In this document: positions 8,880 to 16,149 of the stretch, in pieces
Layout: each line of letters starts with the position of its first letter
How positions within the stretch are numbered: the first letter of the stretch is position 1
Assembly (NCBI RefSeq): GCF_000295935.2
Contig: NZ_ALWO02000032.1
Location: 1-64,000 of the forward strand
Source of the DNA: Indibacter alkaliphilus LW1
GTDB taxonomy: Bacteria; Bacteroidota; Bacteroidia; Cytophagales; Cyclobacteriaceae
Reading direction: 5' to 3'
DNA length: 64,000 nucleotides
The notes under the pieces: generated by a model
Seen by the model: only the letters and a program-made list of their open reading frames with translations
What the model was told of the DNA's origin: nothing
The model's database searches: none
Position numbers and translations under genes: made by a program

Positions 8880-9518
8880 TTATTTGCTAAAATCAAATCC
8901 CAATCCAACAAAAGCCCCCACATAATCTCCATAAGACCCCACTCTATAATTCCCTGTATCCAGAAAATTGCCCTTGTTCATATTTTCGAATCCATATTGG
9001 TACCTTAATCCCCAGAAAAAGTAGTCTTTACTTTCCTTAAAATAGTTCTTCAACCCTACCTCCGCTCTGACCACAGGGCCAAGTGCCATTTGGGTTGTTC
9101 CTGAGTCTTCATAGTTATTTAATGCATAACCAAATGAGGGCTGCAGATAAAAGGCATAACCTTCTTTTTCTATGTTATACCGGATCCCAAGGCTATAAAT
9201 CCCATATTCATCACCTCTGACGACATTCTGACCAATATTTCCCGCCCAAATCTCCCGAACTGCCACTCTGTAAAACTCCCCTTGTAGGGCGAGCTGCCAA
9301 TTTTGATGGAAACTAGTCAAAAATGTAGCTCCTGCATGAAAATCAAAGGGAGATCTGACTGTCAGAACATTAGCAAAAGCTGGGCTGCTGTAATTGACAT
9401 CTACAAAAGATTTTTGGATTCCGCCATAAACTTCCGCGCCAAATCCAAGCTGAGCATTGGATTTGAAAACTGTAATGAGGATCAAACTAAGAGTGAGGAT
9501 TGTAAATCTAAGCTTCAT
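8880..9518 (-). CDS. Exported outer-membrane beta-barrel protein (paralog 1)
   Basis: A 212-residue exported protein. Signal peptide MKLRFTILTLSLILITVFKS ends at NAQ. The mature part is strand-rich with aromatic girdle residues, for example YAFYLQPSFGYALNN, YFFWGLRYQYGFENMN and a terminal DYVGAFVGLGFDFSK ending near the C-terminus as in classic barrels. The same layout (Y-A-x-Y-x-Q-P-S-x-G, then EVGxK, then GLRxxxGF, then GxxxGxGxDF) is seen in the first half of the protein encoded at 9879-11267, so the two are paralogs. It is the last of three same-strand related genes. Function unknown. Confidence 0.78.
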   Translation of the reverse strand: MKLRFTILTLSLILITVFKSNAQLGFGAEVYGGIQKSFVDVNYSSPAFANVLTVRSPFDFHAGATFLTSFHQNWQLALQGEFYRVAVREIWAGNIGQNVVRGDEYGIYSLGIRYNIEKEGYAFYLQPSFGYALNNYEDSGTTQMALGPVVRAEVGLKNYFKESKDYFFWGLRYQYGFENMNKGNFLDTGNYRVGSYGDYVGAFVGLGFDFSK

Positions 9519-9558
9519 TTATTGTTGTAATTTGAGAAGCCCAAATTAAAGGAATCTT

Positions 9559-9831
9559 TTAGAAATAGCGGTTTACTATGCTTGAAATCTCATTGATGCC
9601 TATCTTTTTAAAGCCAATTTCTAAATCATTCCCCAGTTCATAATATCCCCTCAAACTTTCCTGCCAAGCCAACCTGGTATAGGAGCGAAAATTTGGCTCA
9701 AATGCTGAATTTTCATAACTTAAAAAAGAACGGGATGGACCTCCCAAAATTTCTACATGAAAGTTACGCTGAGCCCAAGCATTATTGAAAATTACAACCA
9801 AAAAAAACGTTGAAAACAATACCCTTTTCAT
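9559..9831 (-). pseudogene. Truncated barrel-like exported protein (paralog 2)
   Basis: A 90-residue frame that starts at the ATG at 9831 with a clean signal peptide (MKRVLFSTFFLVVIFNNAWAQ); a start at 9873 would add a basic extension that spoils it. The mature part (FHVEILGGPSRSFLSYENS and onwards) resembles only the N-terminal strands of its two neighbours and then stops, lacking the remaining 120 or more residues of the barrel. It may be a decayed paralog or a short periplasmic protein. The 3' half is not present in another frame before the next gene at 9518. It lies 47 bp downstream of 9879-11267. Confidence 0.5.
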
Positions 9832-9878
9832 TCTGAGAATCAAAATTACAGAATGTAAACGTCTCTTCAACATTAATA

Positions 9879-11267
9879 TTATCTCACCAAAGTGCTGATA
9901 GGTAATTTAAGTCCTACTTCTATATTGAAACCGTCAAGGGTACCGGATTTCACGGACTCCACCTGCTGCTGATTGACGAACTCCCGCACATTTACCTGCC
10001 CAATTTCAGGACTTCCAAAATTCTGGGAAAAATTAAAGGCAAGTAAACTGGAATTAAAGAAAGGAATTTCAAAAAACGCACCGGCCTGATAGAACAGCTT
10101 CCCGCCGGAGTTTTGATCCGTCGGAACAGACCTCAAGGCTGGAACCCTTTCATCATTCACCATTACGGCCCCTATTCGCGCTACATTCATCCTCACGGTG
10201 TTTAATGTAACAAAAGTAGCAGCTGACACTCCCACCCTCAGTCGGTTGCTTTGACCTACATCCAAATGATATCTTGCCCTTAGCGGAATGGCCCTTGTCC
10301 CTGGCTCATTTAGGCTGACCCATCCAAAGTTTTGAGATTCCACCTTGGTCTGACTCTTCCAACTGGTATAGCCAGTCTCAAAACTCCATTGACCTGAAGT
10401 GTAACCAAATAGAATTTGGGAAGCGGGCCTAAGCCTGGTCATGCCTGGGGCATTACTTTGCACAAAATCTGGCTGGAACCTTTGTAAGGTTGTGAACAAT
10501 GCATAAGTGCCATCACCCCAGGCCGCCTCGCGCTTCTCTGTTTTTCGCTCCTTTTTGGTCACTCTCCAATCCTCCCCTTTTCTTGTCCTAAAATCTATTC
10601 CATATCCAAAAACAAGTCCGGTGTAGGTACCCCTTCGCTGAACTTGTGGTAAAGGCGGTTCCTTGCTGTACGTAAACCAAGATTGCAGCATTCCGAATCC
10701 TTGATGATGTCTTAATCCGACCAGAAAATAATTATTACTTGGAGTACTGAACTTCATGCCTACTTCGATAGATGCCGCTGGAACAACTTGAGTCATCAAA
10801 TTGGCTCTAGGGAAATTCACTAAAGAGTCTTGATGGTCAAATCCAAAACTACGTGATCGATTTATCCCCAAAGAGGGTTGAACATAAAGCGCATATTCTC
10901 CCATTTCCCAGATTCTTCTAAGACCCAAACTAAAATTACTGTAGGAAAAACCCCAATCTATTCGCTGTGGTCCCGGAATAAATGCAGATCCTGAATGTTC
11001 AGGATGTTGTGTAAACCGAAGAGGGGAAGATACATGCCAGGATTGAAGGACCATTTGCCAGTCATTACTGATATTGTAAGATAATCCCAAGCCCAAATTC
11101 AGCCCAGTACGGGTAGCAAAATCAAAGGAAGGAGATGGATCATTCAATAGGCTTTGATGGTGCCGCTGGGGAACAAAGTACATTTCAAGATTAATTCTGC
11201 TCTGGGCATGAGCTTCAAAAGAACATACCAAAACAAGTAGACTTATGGAACTCAGGAGTTTTTTCAT
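9879..11267 (-). CDS. Exported two-domain barrel protein (paralog 3)
   Basis: A 462-residue exported protein from the ATG at 11267 (MKKLLSSISLLVLVCSFEAHAQ, a textbook signal peptide); an upstream in-frame start at 11357 would put 30 residues ahead of it. The first half (about 25-240) matches paralog 1 in pattern: YALYVQPSLGINRS, EVGMKFS, LVGLRHHQGF, LVFGYGIDF. After a charged linker (KKERKTEKRE) the second half (about 255-462) is a separate strand-rich domain with a glycine/aromatic pattern, ending FNIEVGLKLPI. It could be one large or two fused barrels. Function unknown; probably co-transcribed with the truncated paralog downstream. Confidence 0.72.
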   Translation of the reverse strand: MKKLLSSISLLVLVCSFEAHAQSRINLEMYFVPQRHHQSLLNDPSPSFDFATRTGLNLGLGLSYNISNDWQMVLQSWHVSSPLRFTQHPEHSGSAFIPGPQRIDWGFSYSNFSLGLRRIWEMGEYALYVQPSLGINRSRSFGFDHQDSLVNFPRANLMTQVVPAASIEVGMKFSTPSNNYFLVGLRHHQGFGMLQSWFTYSKEPPLPQVQRRGTYTGLVFGYGIDFRTRKGEDWRVTKKERKTEKREAAWGDGTYALFTTLQRFQPDFVQSNAPGMTRLRPASQILFGYTSGQWSFETGYTSWKSQTKVESQNFGWVSLNEPGTRAIPLRARYHLDVGQSNRLRVGVSAATFVTLNTVRMNVARIGAVMVNDERVPALRSVPTDQNSGGKLFYQAGAFFEIPFFNSSLLAFNFSQNFGSPEIGQVNVREFVNQQQVESVKSGTLDGFNIEVGLKLPISTLVR

Positions 11268-11381
11268 CTTAGAAAGGCCTTGTAAACGAATCTTTACATT
11301 AAAGCTAAAACTTTTTATCGGAAATATCCCATAACAGACTAAAAAACAATACCTCAATTCCTTATGTATATAATTTTTTTA

Positions 11382-11389
11382 TATATTTG
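11382..11389 (+). promoter_or_regulatory. Bacteroidota -7 element upstream of padR
   Basis: TATATTTG fits the TAnnTTTG -7 consensus of the Bacteroidota primary sigma factor. Only a weak -33 match lies 19-20 bp upstream. The predicted transcription start would fall just before the ATG at 11398, which favours the ATG at 11413 as the start of padR. Confidence 0.5.
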
Positions 11390-11412
11390 ACTTACTGATG
11401 CATCAAAACGCT

Positions 11413-11757
11413 ATGTCAAATAACAATTTAATTAAAGGAAGCCTGCAAACCATCATCCTCAAACTCCTTGAGGAAAATGATAGAATGTACGGCTATGAAA
11501 TAACCCAAAGGGTCAAAGAACTTACGGAAGGGGAGATTAAGATTACAGAAGGCGCACTCTACCCTGCCCTTCACAAGCTGGAAGCTGAAGGGATGCTGAC
11601 CACAGAAATACAGCAGGTAGACAACCGTGTAAGAAAATATTACAGCTTGACCAAGGATGGCCAAAAGGAAGTCAGTGCCAAGATGTCCGAGTTGCAGAGT
11701 TTTGTAGGTAATCTCCAACGCATCCTGGATCCTGAATGGAAGCCAGGTTTGGCTTAA
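11413..11757 (+). CDS. PadR family transcriptional regulator
   Basis: A 114-residue winged-helix regulator of the PadR family. The first half matches the PadR DNA-binding domain: GSLQTIILKLLEENDRMYGYEI, then a recognition helix and wing EGALYPALHKLEAEGML, followed by RKYYSLTKDG. The C-terminal helix (about 85-110) would dimerise. The ATG at 11413 is chosen because a -7 box ends at 11389; an alternative ATG at 11398 would give 119 residues on an almost leaderless transcript. It precedes four tandem membrane genes with HAAS-like domains, a pairing known for PadR regulators, so it probably controls that cluster, likely as a repressor. Confidence 0.9.
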   Translation: MSNNNLIKGSLQTIILKLLEENDRMYGYEITQRVKELTEGEIKITEGALYPALHKLEAEGMLTTEIQQVDNRVRKYYSLTKDGQKEVSAKMSELQSFVGNLQRILDPEWKPGLA

Positions 11758-11773
11758 AGGGTTCACGCGACGT

Positions 11774-11887
11774 TCGCAACGAATGACGCAAGAAACGCTA
11801 AGAGATATTGAACAATAATTAAAAAGTTATTTAAAAGCTGAAAAAGTACTCGTAGCGCAAGTGGCGAAAACTTTGCGCCCGTTGCGA
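11774..11887. repeat. Long-range inverted repeat between padR and the HAAS-like genes
   Basis: TCGCAACG (11774-11781) pairs with CGTTGCGA (11880-11887), and the next blocks also pair in order: CGCAA (11787-11791) with TTGCG (11873-11877), and CGCT (11796-11799) with AGCG (11854-11857). The loop is AT-rich. It fills the only gap in the padR operon, so it could be a leader structure, an attenuator or a small repeat insertion. Pairing is seen; role is inferred. Confidence 0.4.
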
Positions 11888-11900
11888 GAAACAAAAATTT

Positions 11901-12581
11901 ATGCGCCAACTAACTGACATAGAACTTCAAGAAATCCGCAAAGCCATTATGCGGAAAGAGATCTCCTCAGCAGAGATACTGATGGAGGTATATGACCATT
12001 ACATCAGTCACTTAGAGGAATCTTCAGAAGAGGAATTCAATGAACAACTTTTTGAATTGGAACATAAGTTTACCTATGCCTATTGCCATGCCTTGCAGGC
12101 AAAATATAACAAAGAAATCAGAAAGGAACTCAGCAGTCTACATTGGCAAGTTTTCAAAAGATATTTCTGTCTTTCCAAAATTCTATATGTTTTGGTCTTT
12201 TCATTCTTGGCATTTCAGCTGAGTCGATTTGTCACTGATCAAAAAGAAATAGCTTTATTTATGCTTTCACCGCTTTTGATATTGGCTGGAGCCCATATTT
12301 TCTTTTTGATTAAATCGTACTTCAAGATCAAAAGCATCAAAAAGAATTTCAATGCTGAGGGTCCTCTCCAATCTTCTCTCTTTTACCCCATTTCAGAAAA
12401 ACTGTACTTGCCCGTCATGATGGCCTACGGCATTATTTGGTCTTCTGAATGGATTTTTAATTCAAAAACAACAGTGAATTTGGCCCCTTCAATTGCTGTA
12501 GTAATATTTATTACCCTTTCCATATATGTGCTTACGCTATTTGAAGTTTGGCAAGTCAAATCCAAAAAATCCTTAATATGA
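11901..12581 (+). CDS. HAAS-like membrane protein, paralog 1 of 4
   Basis: A 226-residue protein with an N-terminal helical domain (about 1-75) and a membrane C-terminal half with about four segments (about 93-112, 115-135, 170-188, 195-215). The N-terminal motif LTDIELQEIRKAI then EVYDHYISHLEE recurs in the next three genes. The D-H-Y block in a short all-helical domain downstream of a PadR gene resembles HAAS (HTH-associated accessory sensor) domains. I infer a membrane sensor or modulator acting with PadR. Its stop overlaps the ATG of the next gene in ATGA, implying coupled translation. Confidence 0.7.
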   Translation: MRQLTDIELQEIRKAIMRKEISSAEILMEVYDHYISHLEESSEEEFNEQLFELEHKFTYAYCHALQAKYNKEIRKELSSLHWQVFKRYFCLSKILYVLVFSFLAFQLSRFVTDQKEIALFMLSPLLILAGAHIFFLIKSYFKIKSIKKNFNAEGPLQSSLFYPISEKLYLPVMMAYGIIWSSEWIFNSKTTVNLAPSIAVVIFITLSIYVLTLFEVWQVKSKKSLI

Positions 12582-13288
12582 AACTGACTGAAGACCAAAT
12601 AAAACAACTGCATTACCATATCAATGCCAAGCAGATTCCCTATACAGAAGTCAGGGATGAGGTATTAGATCATTATCAGACTGCTTTGGAATCGGAAAAA
12701 GAAAAGACAATGGAAGAGGTTTTGAAATCCTTGGATCAAACCTTTACATTGGGTTATTGTAATCAAGCATCAGAAAACTACCTCAATAGCCTAAAATCAG
12801 AATACCCGAAACAGTTTAAAAAGAATTTCTTCAACCTTTTCCAAAAAGAAAAGGTTTGGGTTCCGATTTTATTATTGGCATTTGTATTAAGCCTACCGAG
12901 TTGGATACAAAACGCGAACATGCTTTTTCATCTGGTAAATTTATCGTTGTTGACCGGATTGATGCTTGAAAACTGGATCATATCAAGATCATATCCCAAT
13001 AAAAAAATCAAACATCATTACAGAAGCATAGATGATAAACCGACATTTGCCCAACTTAGGGCAGCGGCTCCAAAAGGCTTTGGAATATTACATGTAGCGG
13101 TTATGTTGCTGATTTTCCTTCCGATAGGTGCGCTTTACATTTTTGAAGTAGTTGAAGACAGTACTTCCTACTTCTTTTTCCAACCACCCTATCTTTATGC
13201 CACCACTGTCTGCTTGTGGCTATTCTTTTTGATGACTATTGCAAGATATCAGGCTAGAAAGGCTATGGTCAAACCAAAGGTGAACTAA
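12578..13288 (+). CDS. HAAS-like membrane protein, paralog 2 of 4
   Basis: A 236-residue paralog of its neighbours. The ATG at 12578 overlaps the previous stop by 4 bp and gives the N-terminus MKLTEDQIKQLHYHI, which lines up with the other three; an in-frame upstream start at 12548 would lie inside the previous gene. The HAAS-like helical domain contains EVRDEVLDHYQTALE. About four membrane segments follow (about 90-106, 110-128, 175-198, 208-228). Function is unknown; the tandem arrangement after PadR suggests a shared regulatory or membrane-sensing role. Confidence 0.7.
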   Translation: MKLTEDQIKQLHYHINAKQIPYTEVRDEVLDHYQTALESEKEKTMEEVLKSLDQTFTLGYCNQASENYLNSLKSEYPKQFKKNFFNLFQKEKVWVPILLLAFVLSLPSWIQNANMLFHLVNLSLLTGLMLENWIISRSYPNKKIKHHYRSIDDKPTFAQLRAAAPKGFGILHVAVMLLIFLPIGALYIFEVVEDSTSYFFFQPPYLYATTVCLWLFFLMTIARYQARKAMVKPKVN

Positions 13289-13301
13289 ATCAAAAGACTG
13301 T

Positions 13302-13976
13302 ATGAGAAAGTTAAGTGACCTTGAATTCAACAGTATCAAAACAAGACTTGATAGCTTGCAAATTGTTTATAAGGAAATCTATGATGAGTTGCTGGATCAT
13401 TATATCAGCCAACTGGAGAAAAAAGATCAACCGGAATTTGAGCAAGAACTCGAAAAACTAAATGAGACTTTTGCTTGGTCGGTAGTAAAGGGCATGGAAA
13501 AGAACCTTGAAAAGCAAACCAATAAGCTCATAGCCAAAATACAATGGGAAAGTTTGAAGATTTGGAAGTTTTCACCAAATGAATTTTTTACAGGCTTATT
13601 GATAGCAGGCTTAATGTTTATTTCTTTCCTTACTTTTAAGCTTGAAGGCCTTTTTATGGCTTCAAGTATTTTAGCTTTGGCAGGTATCATCCTAGCCTGG
13701 AACAAACAAGGGAAAGGAATTAGTTTTTCCCTCAATCCAAAAAAACAAAAACCTGTTGCCTGTGTCAGTAGGGTCATTCTGTCTCGGCTTGGATTATTGT
13801 ACGGTTGTTTATCTTGGTTTTGGATAGGAGTCAGTAATTGGGGAGAATCAAACCCAGGGCCTATCGGGACAACTTTGGGAATCATCATCTGCACAATAAT
13901 TTTTCTTTACACCATTTCTTTACTGAAGGTGTCCATCACATACAAAAGACCTGAATTAAATGTTCCCCAAACATGA
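13302..13976 (+). CDS. HAAS-like membrane protein, paralog 3 of 4
   Basis: A 224-residue paralog beginning MRKLSDLEFNSIKTRL, with the signature EIYDELLDHYISQLEK in the helical N-terminal domain and about four membrane segments (about 97-113, 116-132, 160-178, 187-208). It starts 13 bp after paralog 2 and ends in an ATGA overlap with paralog 4. The N-terminal domain is better conserved among the four than the membrane part, which suggests that the N-terminal domains share a binding partner while the membrane halves differ. Confidence 0.7.
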   Translation: MRKLSDLEFNSIKTRLDSLQIVYKEIYDELLDHYISQLEKKDQPEFEQELEKLNETFAWSVVKGMEKNLEKQTNKLIAKIQWESLKIWKFSPNEFFTGLLIAGLMFISFLTFKLEGLFMASSILALAGIILAWNKQGKGISFSLNPKKQKPVACVSRVILSRLGLLYGCLSWFWIGVSNWGESNPGPIGTTLGIIICTIIFLYTISLLKVSITYKRPELNVPQT

Positions 13977-14677
13977 AACTCACCAAAGACCAAATCGAGC
14001 AACTCAAAAAACTGATCTCCTACAAAGGCTATCCGGAAATTGATGTGCAATATGAGATTTTGGACCATGTCGCTTGCAAGATAGAAGAGCTTACAGAAGC
14101 AAATCCAGAGCTAAGTGTATCCGATGCCTTTCAAAAGGTACATGCTTCTTTTGGGATTTTTGGATTTTCAGAATTGGAAGAGTCTTATAAAAAGATGATT
14201 GAAAAAAGATTGCTAGGATATTTTTGGACAGAATTGAAATCAAGTGTTTTCAGTCTAAACATAATATCCCCTATTCTCTTGACATTTTGCTACTTCCAAA
14301 GTGCTTATGTTATAGAAAAAAACTTCAGTTTCGGAGAGGGCAGTGCTTTAATGATAGGTTTCTTATTCTTGGTTATTGTGGTGTTATGGTGGTACTATGC
14401 CTTCAGCAAAGATTTCAAAAAGTACAAAAACTATGCATTATGGAGAGGGAACCAAGGTATATTAATGTTTACATACATACCGCTTCAGTTTATGATTCAG
14501 GGGTATAGGTATTTTGGGAATTTTAATTTACTAGAGCCATTTACATTAAGTTTATGGCAGATTTTTGCGGTTATATTTGTATTTGGTGGGATGATGATTC
14601 TTTCTGTTCTTCCTGCTGTTTTCCGAAAATCTTTAGAAGACACCAAAAAACTGGAGGCGGTCTACGAAACAGCTTAA
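13973..14677 (+). CDS. HAAS-like membrane protein, paralog 4 of 4
   Basis: A 234-residue paralog beginning MKLTKDQIEQLKKLI. Its signature is diverged (VQYEILDHVACKIEEL): the Tyr of the D-H-Y block is Val and the domain is a few residues longer. Membrane segments are at about 92-110, 118-140, 158-175 and 192-215. The 4-bp overlap with paralog 3 shows it is the last gene of the operon. No clear terminator follows; instead the palindromic repeat cluster begins about 45 bp after the stop. Confidence 0.68.
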   Translation: MKLTKDQIEQLKKLISYKGYPEIDVQYEILDHVACKIEELTEANPELSVSDAFQKVHASFGIFGFSELEESYKKMIEKRLLGYFWTELKSSVFSLNIISPILLTFCYFQSAYVIEKNFSFGEGSALMIGFLFLVIVVLWWYYAFSKDFKKYKNYALWRGNQGILMFTYIPLQFMIQGYRYFGNFNLLEPFTLSLWQIFAVIFVFGGMMILSVLPAVFRKSLEDTKKLEAVYETA

Positions 14678-14719
14678 AAAATGAATTTTAGGTAGTAAAG
14701 AGAATGATTCATTTAGATC

Positions 14720-14809
14720 GTCCATGCCTACGGCACTTCCCTACTCCTTAAGCTATCCTGATCCACGGCTTGAAAGCCGTGGTTATTACATCGGCCGCTC
14801 CTCCGGAGC
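14720..14809 (-). repeat. Composite palindromic repeat, copy 2 (A-B-A, inverted)
   Basis: Read on the minus strand: A at 14809-14793 (GCTCC GGA GGAGC), 10 nt, B at 14782-14763 (CCACGGCTT/AAGCCGTGG with a 2-nt loop), 26 nt, then A at 14736-14720 (GTGCC GTA GGCAT). Spacings equal those of copies 1 and 3, and flanks such as TAATAACC before B and GGATC after B are shared with copy 3. The stems differ in sequence from the other copies but stay complementary. Confidence 0.7.
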
Positions 14810-15009
14810 TTTTTCCTACCTTTCTCAAAATTAGCTAAAAATTAAAAACTCTCCCCAATTAACATACACATGGACATGGATAAACATGCCAGGCTAAGAG
14901 TCAACGCATCTCCCCAAAACATCACTACCTAAAAAAATCCCAGTAGGTCGCATTATCTATTTTCTATTATTTTGAACACATTGTTATAGCAAACCAGGAG
15001 CCCCCATAA

Positions 15010-15130
15010 GTCCCGTAGGGATGATCGATATAATAACCGTGGGTTTCAACCCACGGATCCAGAAAAATAAATGCACTCCATCAGTCCCGTAGGGACGGAC
15101 GTTAAATACTTTGCGAGTTTCAACCTATCT
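15010..15130 (+). repeat. Composite palindromic repeat, copy 3 (A-B-A-B')
   Basis: A at 15010-15026 (GTCCC GTA GGGAT), 10 nt, B at 15037-15056 (CCGTGGGTT/AACCCACGG), 27 nt, A at 15084-15100 (GTCCC GTA GGGAC then GGAC), 10 nt, and a degenerate B at 15111-15130 that keeps only the central TTTCAACC. The unit thus repeats with a period of about 74 nt. Confidence 0.7.
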
Positions 15131-15247
15131 ACTCTTAAATTTAAGCCATTAAAATCACTCAAGGATATAAATTTCAAGCAATAATAAAACAATAATTTTT
15201 CAACTGATTTTTATACATTTAATCCTCAATTCTTTAATAGGAAACTA

Positions 15248-16075
15248 ATGAATAAAGTATTCAGCTCCGTCATTTTAGCTATTTGGCTATCAACTCCCAT
15301 TTTCGCTCAATCCCCCTGTGATCTTCATCCCCTTTTAAATGCCCTGCCCCAACACAGTATTTCAGGTTGTGAAGAAAAAGAATATGATAAATTGAAAGTT
15401 GACTTTACAGATAGAGACGGTACTTGGATTCAATATGAAAAAGCTGGATATTTTCTAAAAACATATTACAGCTTCGATGGAGATTGGGAAAAGAGACCTT
15501 CCAATGCGATGATTTTTCAAAATTATATCCAAGCTGTTGCATCCAAGGGTGGCTCAGTGATTAATGAGTCAAAATCAGTAGTCTTGCTAACCCTAAAATC
15601 TGGCAGTGATACTTGGTGGATACAGATCCAAAGTGACCAAAGCGGAACTTTCTCGGTTAGCGCTGTAAAAGAAGAATCGATGAACCAATACATTGTTCTT
15701 TCTGCAGAAGACATCGCCAAAGAAATGGAGGCTAATGGTAAGGCTACTTTTTATGGGATCTTTTTCGATACAGACAAATCAGAAATCAAGCCTGAGTCCA
15801 AGGAAACTTTAGAGCAAATGGCTAACTATTTAAAATCGAATGCACAAGTTAATGTCTTTATAGTAGGTCATACCGACAACACAGGGGCTTTCGAACACAA
15901 TCAAAAATTATCCGAAAGAAGGGCTGAGGCAGTGGTTAACTATTTAATTGAGAATTATCAAATTACTGCAAGTAGATTAGAGGAGTATGGAGTATCTTCT
16001 CTTTCTCCAGTTTCAGCCAACACCTCGGAAGAAGGGAAAAGCAAAAACAGGAGAGTGGAGATGGTGTTGAAATAA
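15248..16075 (+). CDS. OmpA family protein
   Basis: A 275-residue exported protein: signal peptide (to about residue 21, ending IFAQ), a middle domain (about 25-160) with a repeated strand pattern and two Cys (in SPCDLH and SGCEE) that could form a disulfide, and a C-terminal OmpA-like peptidoglycan-binding domain (about 165-275) with IFFDTDKSEIKPESKETLEQM, VGHTDNTGAFEHNQKLSERRAE and a closing KSKNRRVEMVLK. It probably sits in the outer membrane or periplasm and binds the cell wall. The S41-like lipoprotein follows after 74 bp and may share the transcript. Confidence 0.85.
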   Translation: MNKVFSSVILAIWLSTPIFAQSPCDLHPLLNALPQHSISGCEEKEYDKLKVDFTDRDGTWIQYEKAGYFLKTYYSFDGDWEKRPSNAMIFQNYIQAVASKGGSVINESKSVVLLTLKSGSDTWWIQIQSDQSGTFSVSAVKEESMNQYIVLSAEDIAKEMEANGKATFYGIFFDTDKSEIKPESKETLEQMANYLKSNAQVNVFIVGHTDNTGAFEHNQKLSERRAEAVVNYLIENYQITASRLEEYGVSSLSPVSANTSEEGKSKNRRVEMVLK

Positions 16076-16149
16076 TCTTAAATTTGAACTTAGCTTACCA
16101 CATTTGTTCAATAAGAAATCCATTTTAATATTGCTTCAAAAAGCCTCTG

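Larger units (their letters stand above)
14678..15247. other. 570-bp spacer holding the palindromic repeat cluster
   Basis: No coding frame is convincing here. The stretch contains a minus-oriented composite repeat (14720-14809), an AT-rich gap, and a plus-oriented composite repeat (15010-15130), each listed separately. The last 120 bp before the OmpA gene are very AT-rich and probably hold its promoter (a weak TACATTTA lies at 15214-15221). Confidence 0.65.

Noticed and set aside
13427-13894. 155-codon minus-strand frame in the third HAAS-like gene
   Set aside because: It is antisense to a well supported paralog and has no homologous counterpart in the other three genes.
14720-15130. CRISPR array
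   Set aside because: Repeats are palindromic, differ in sequence between units, occur in both orientations, and there are no regular unique spacers or cas genes.
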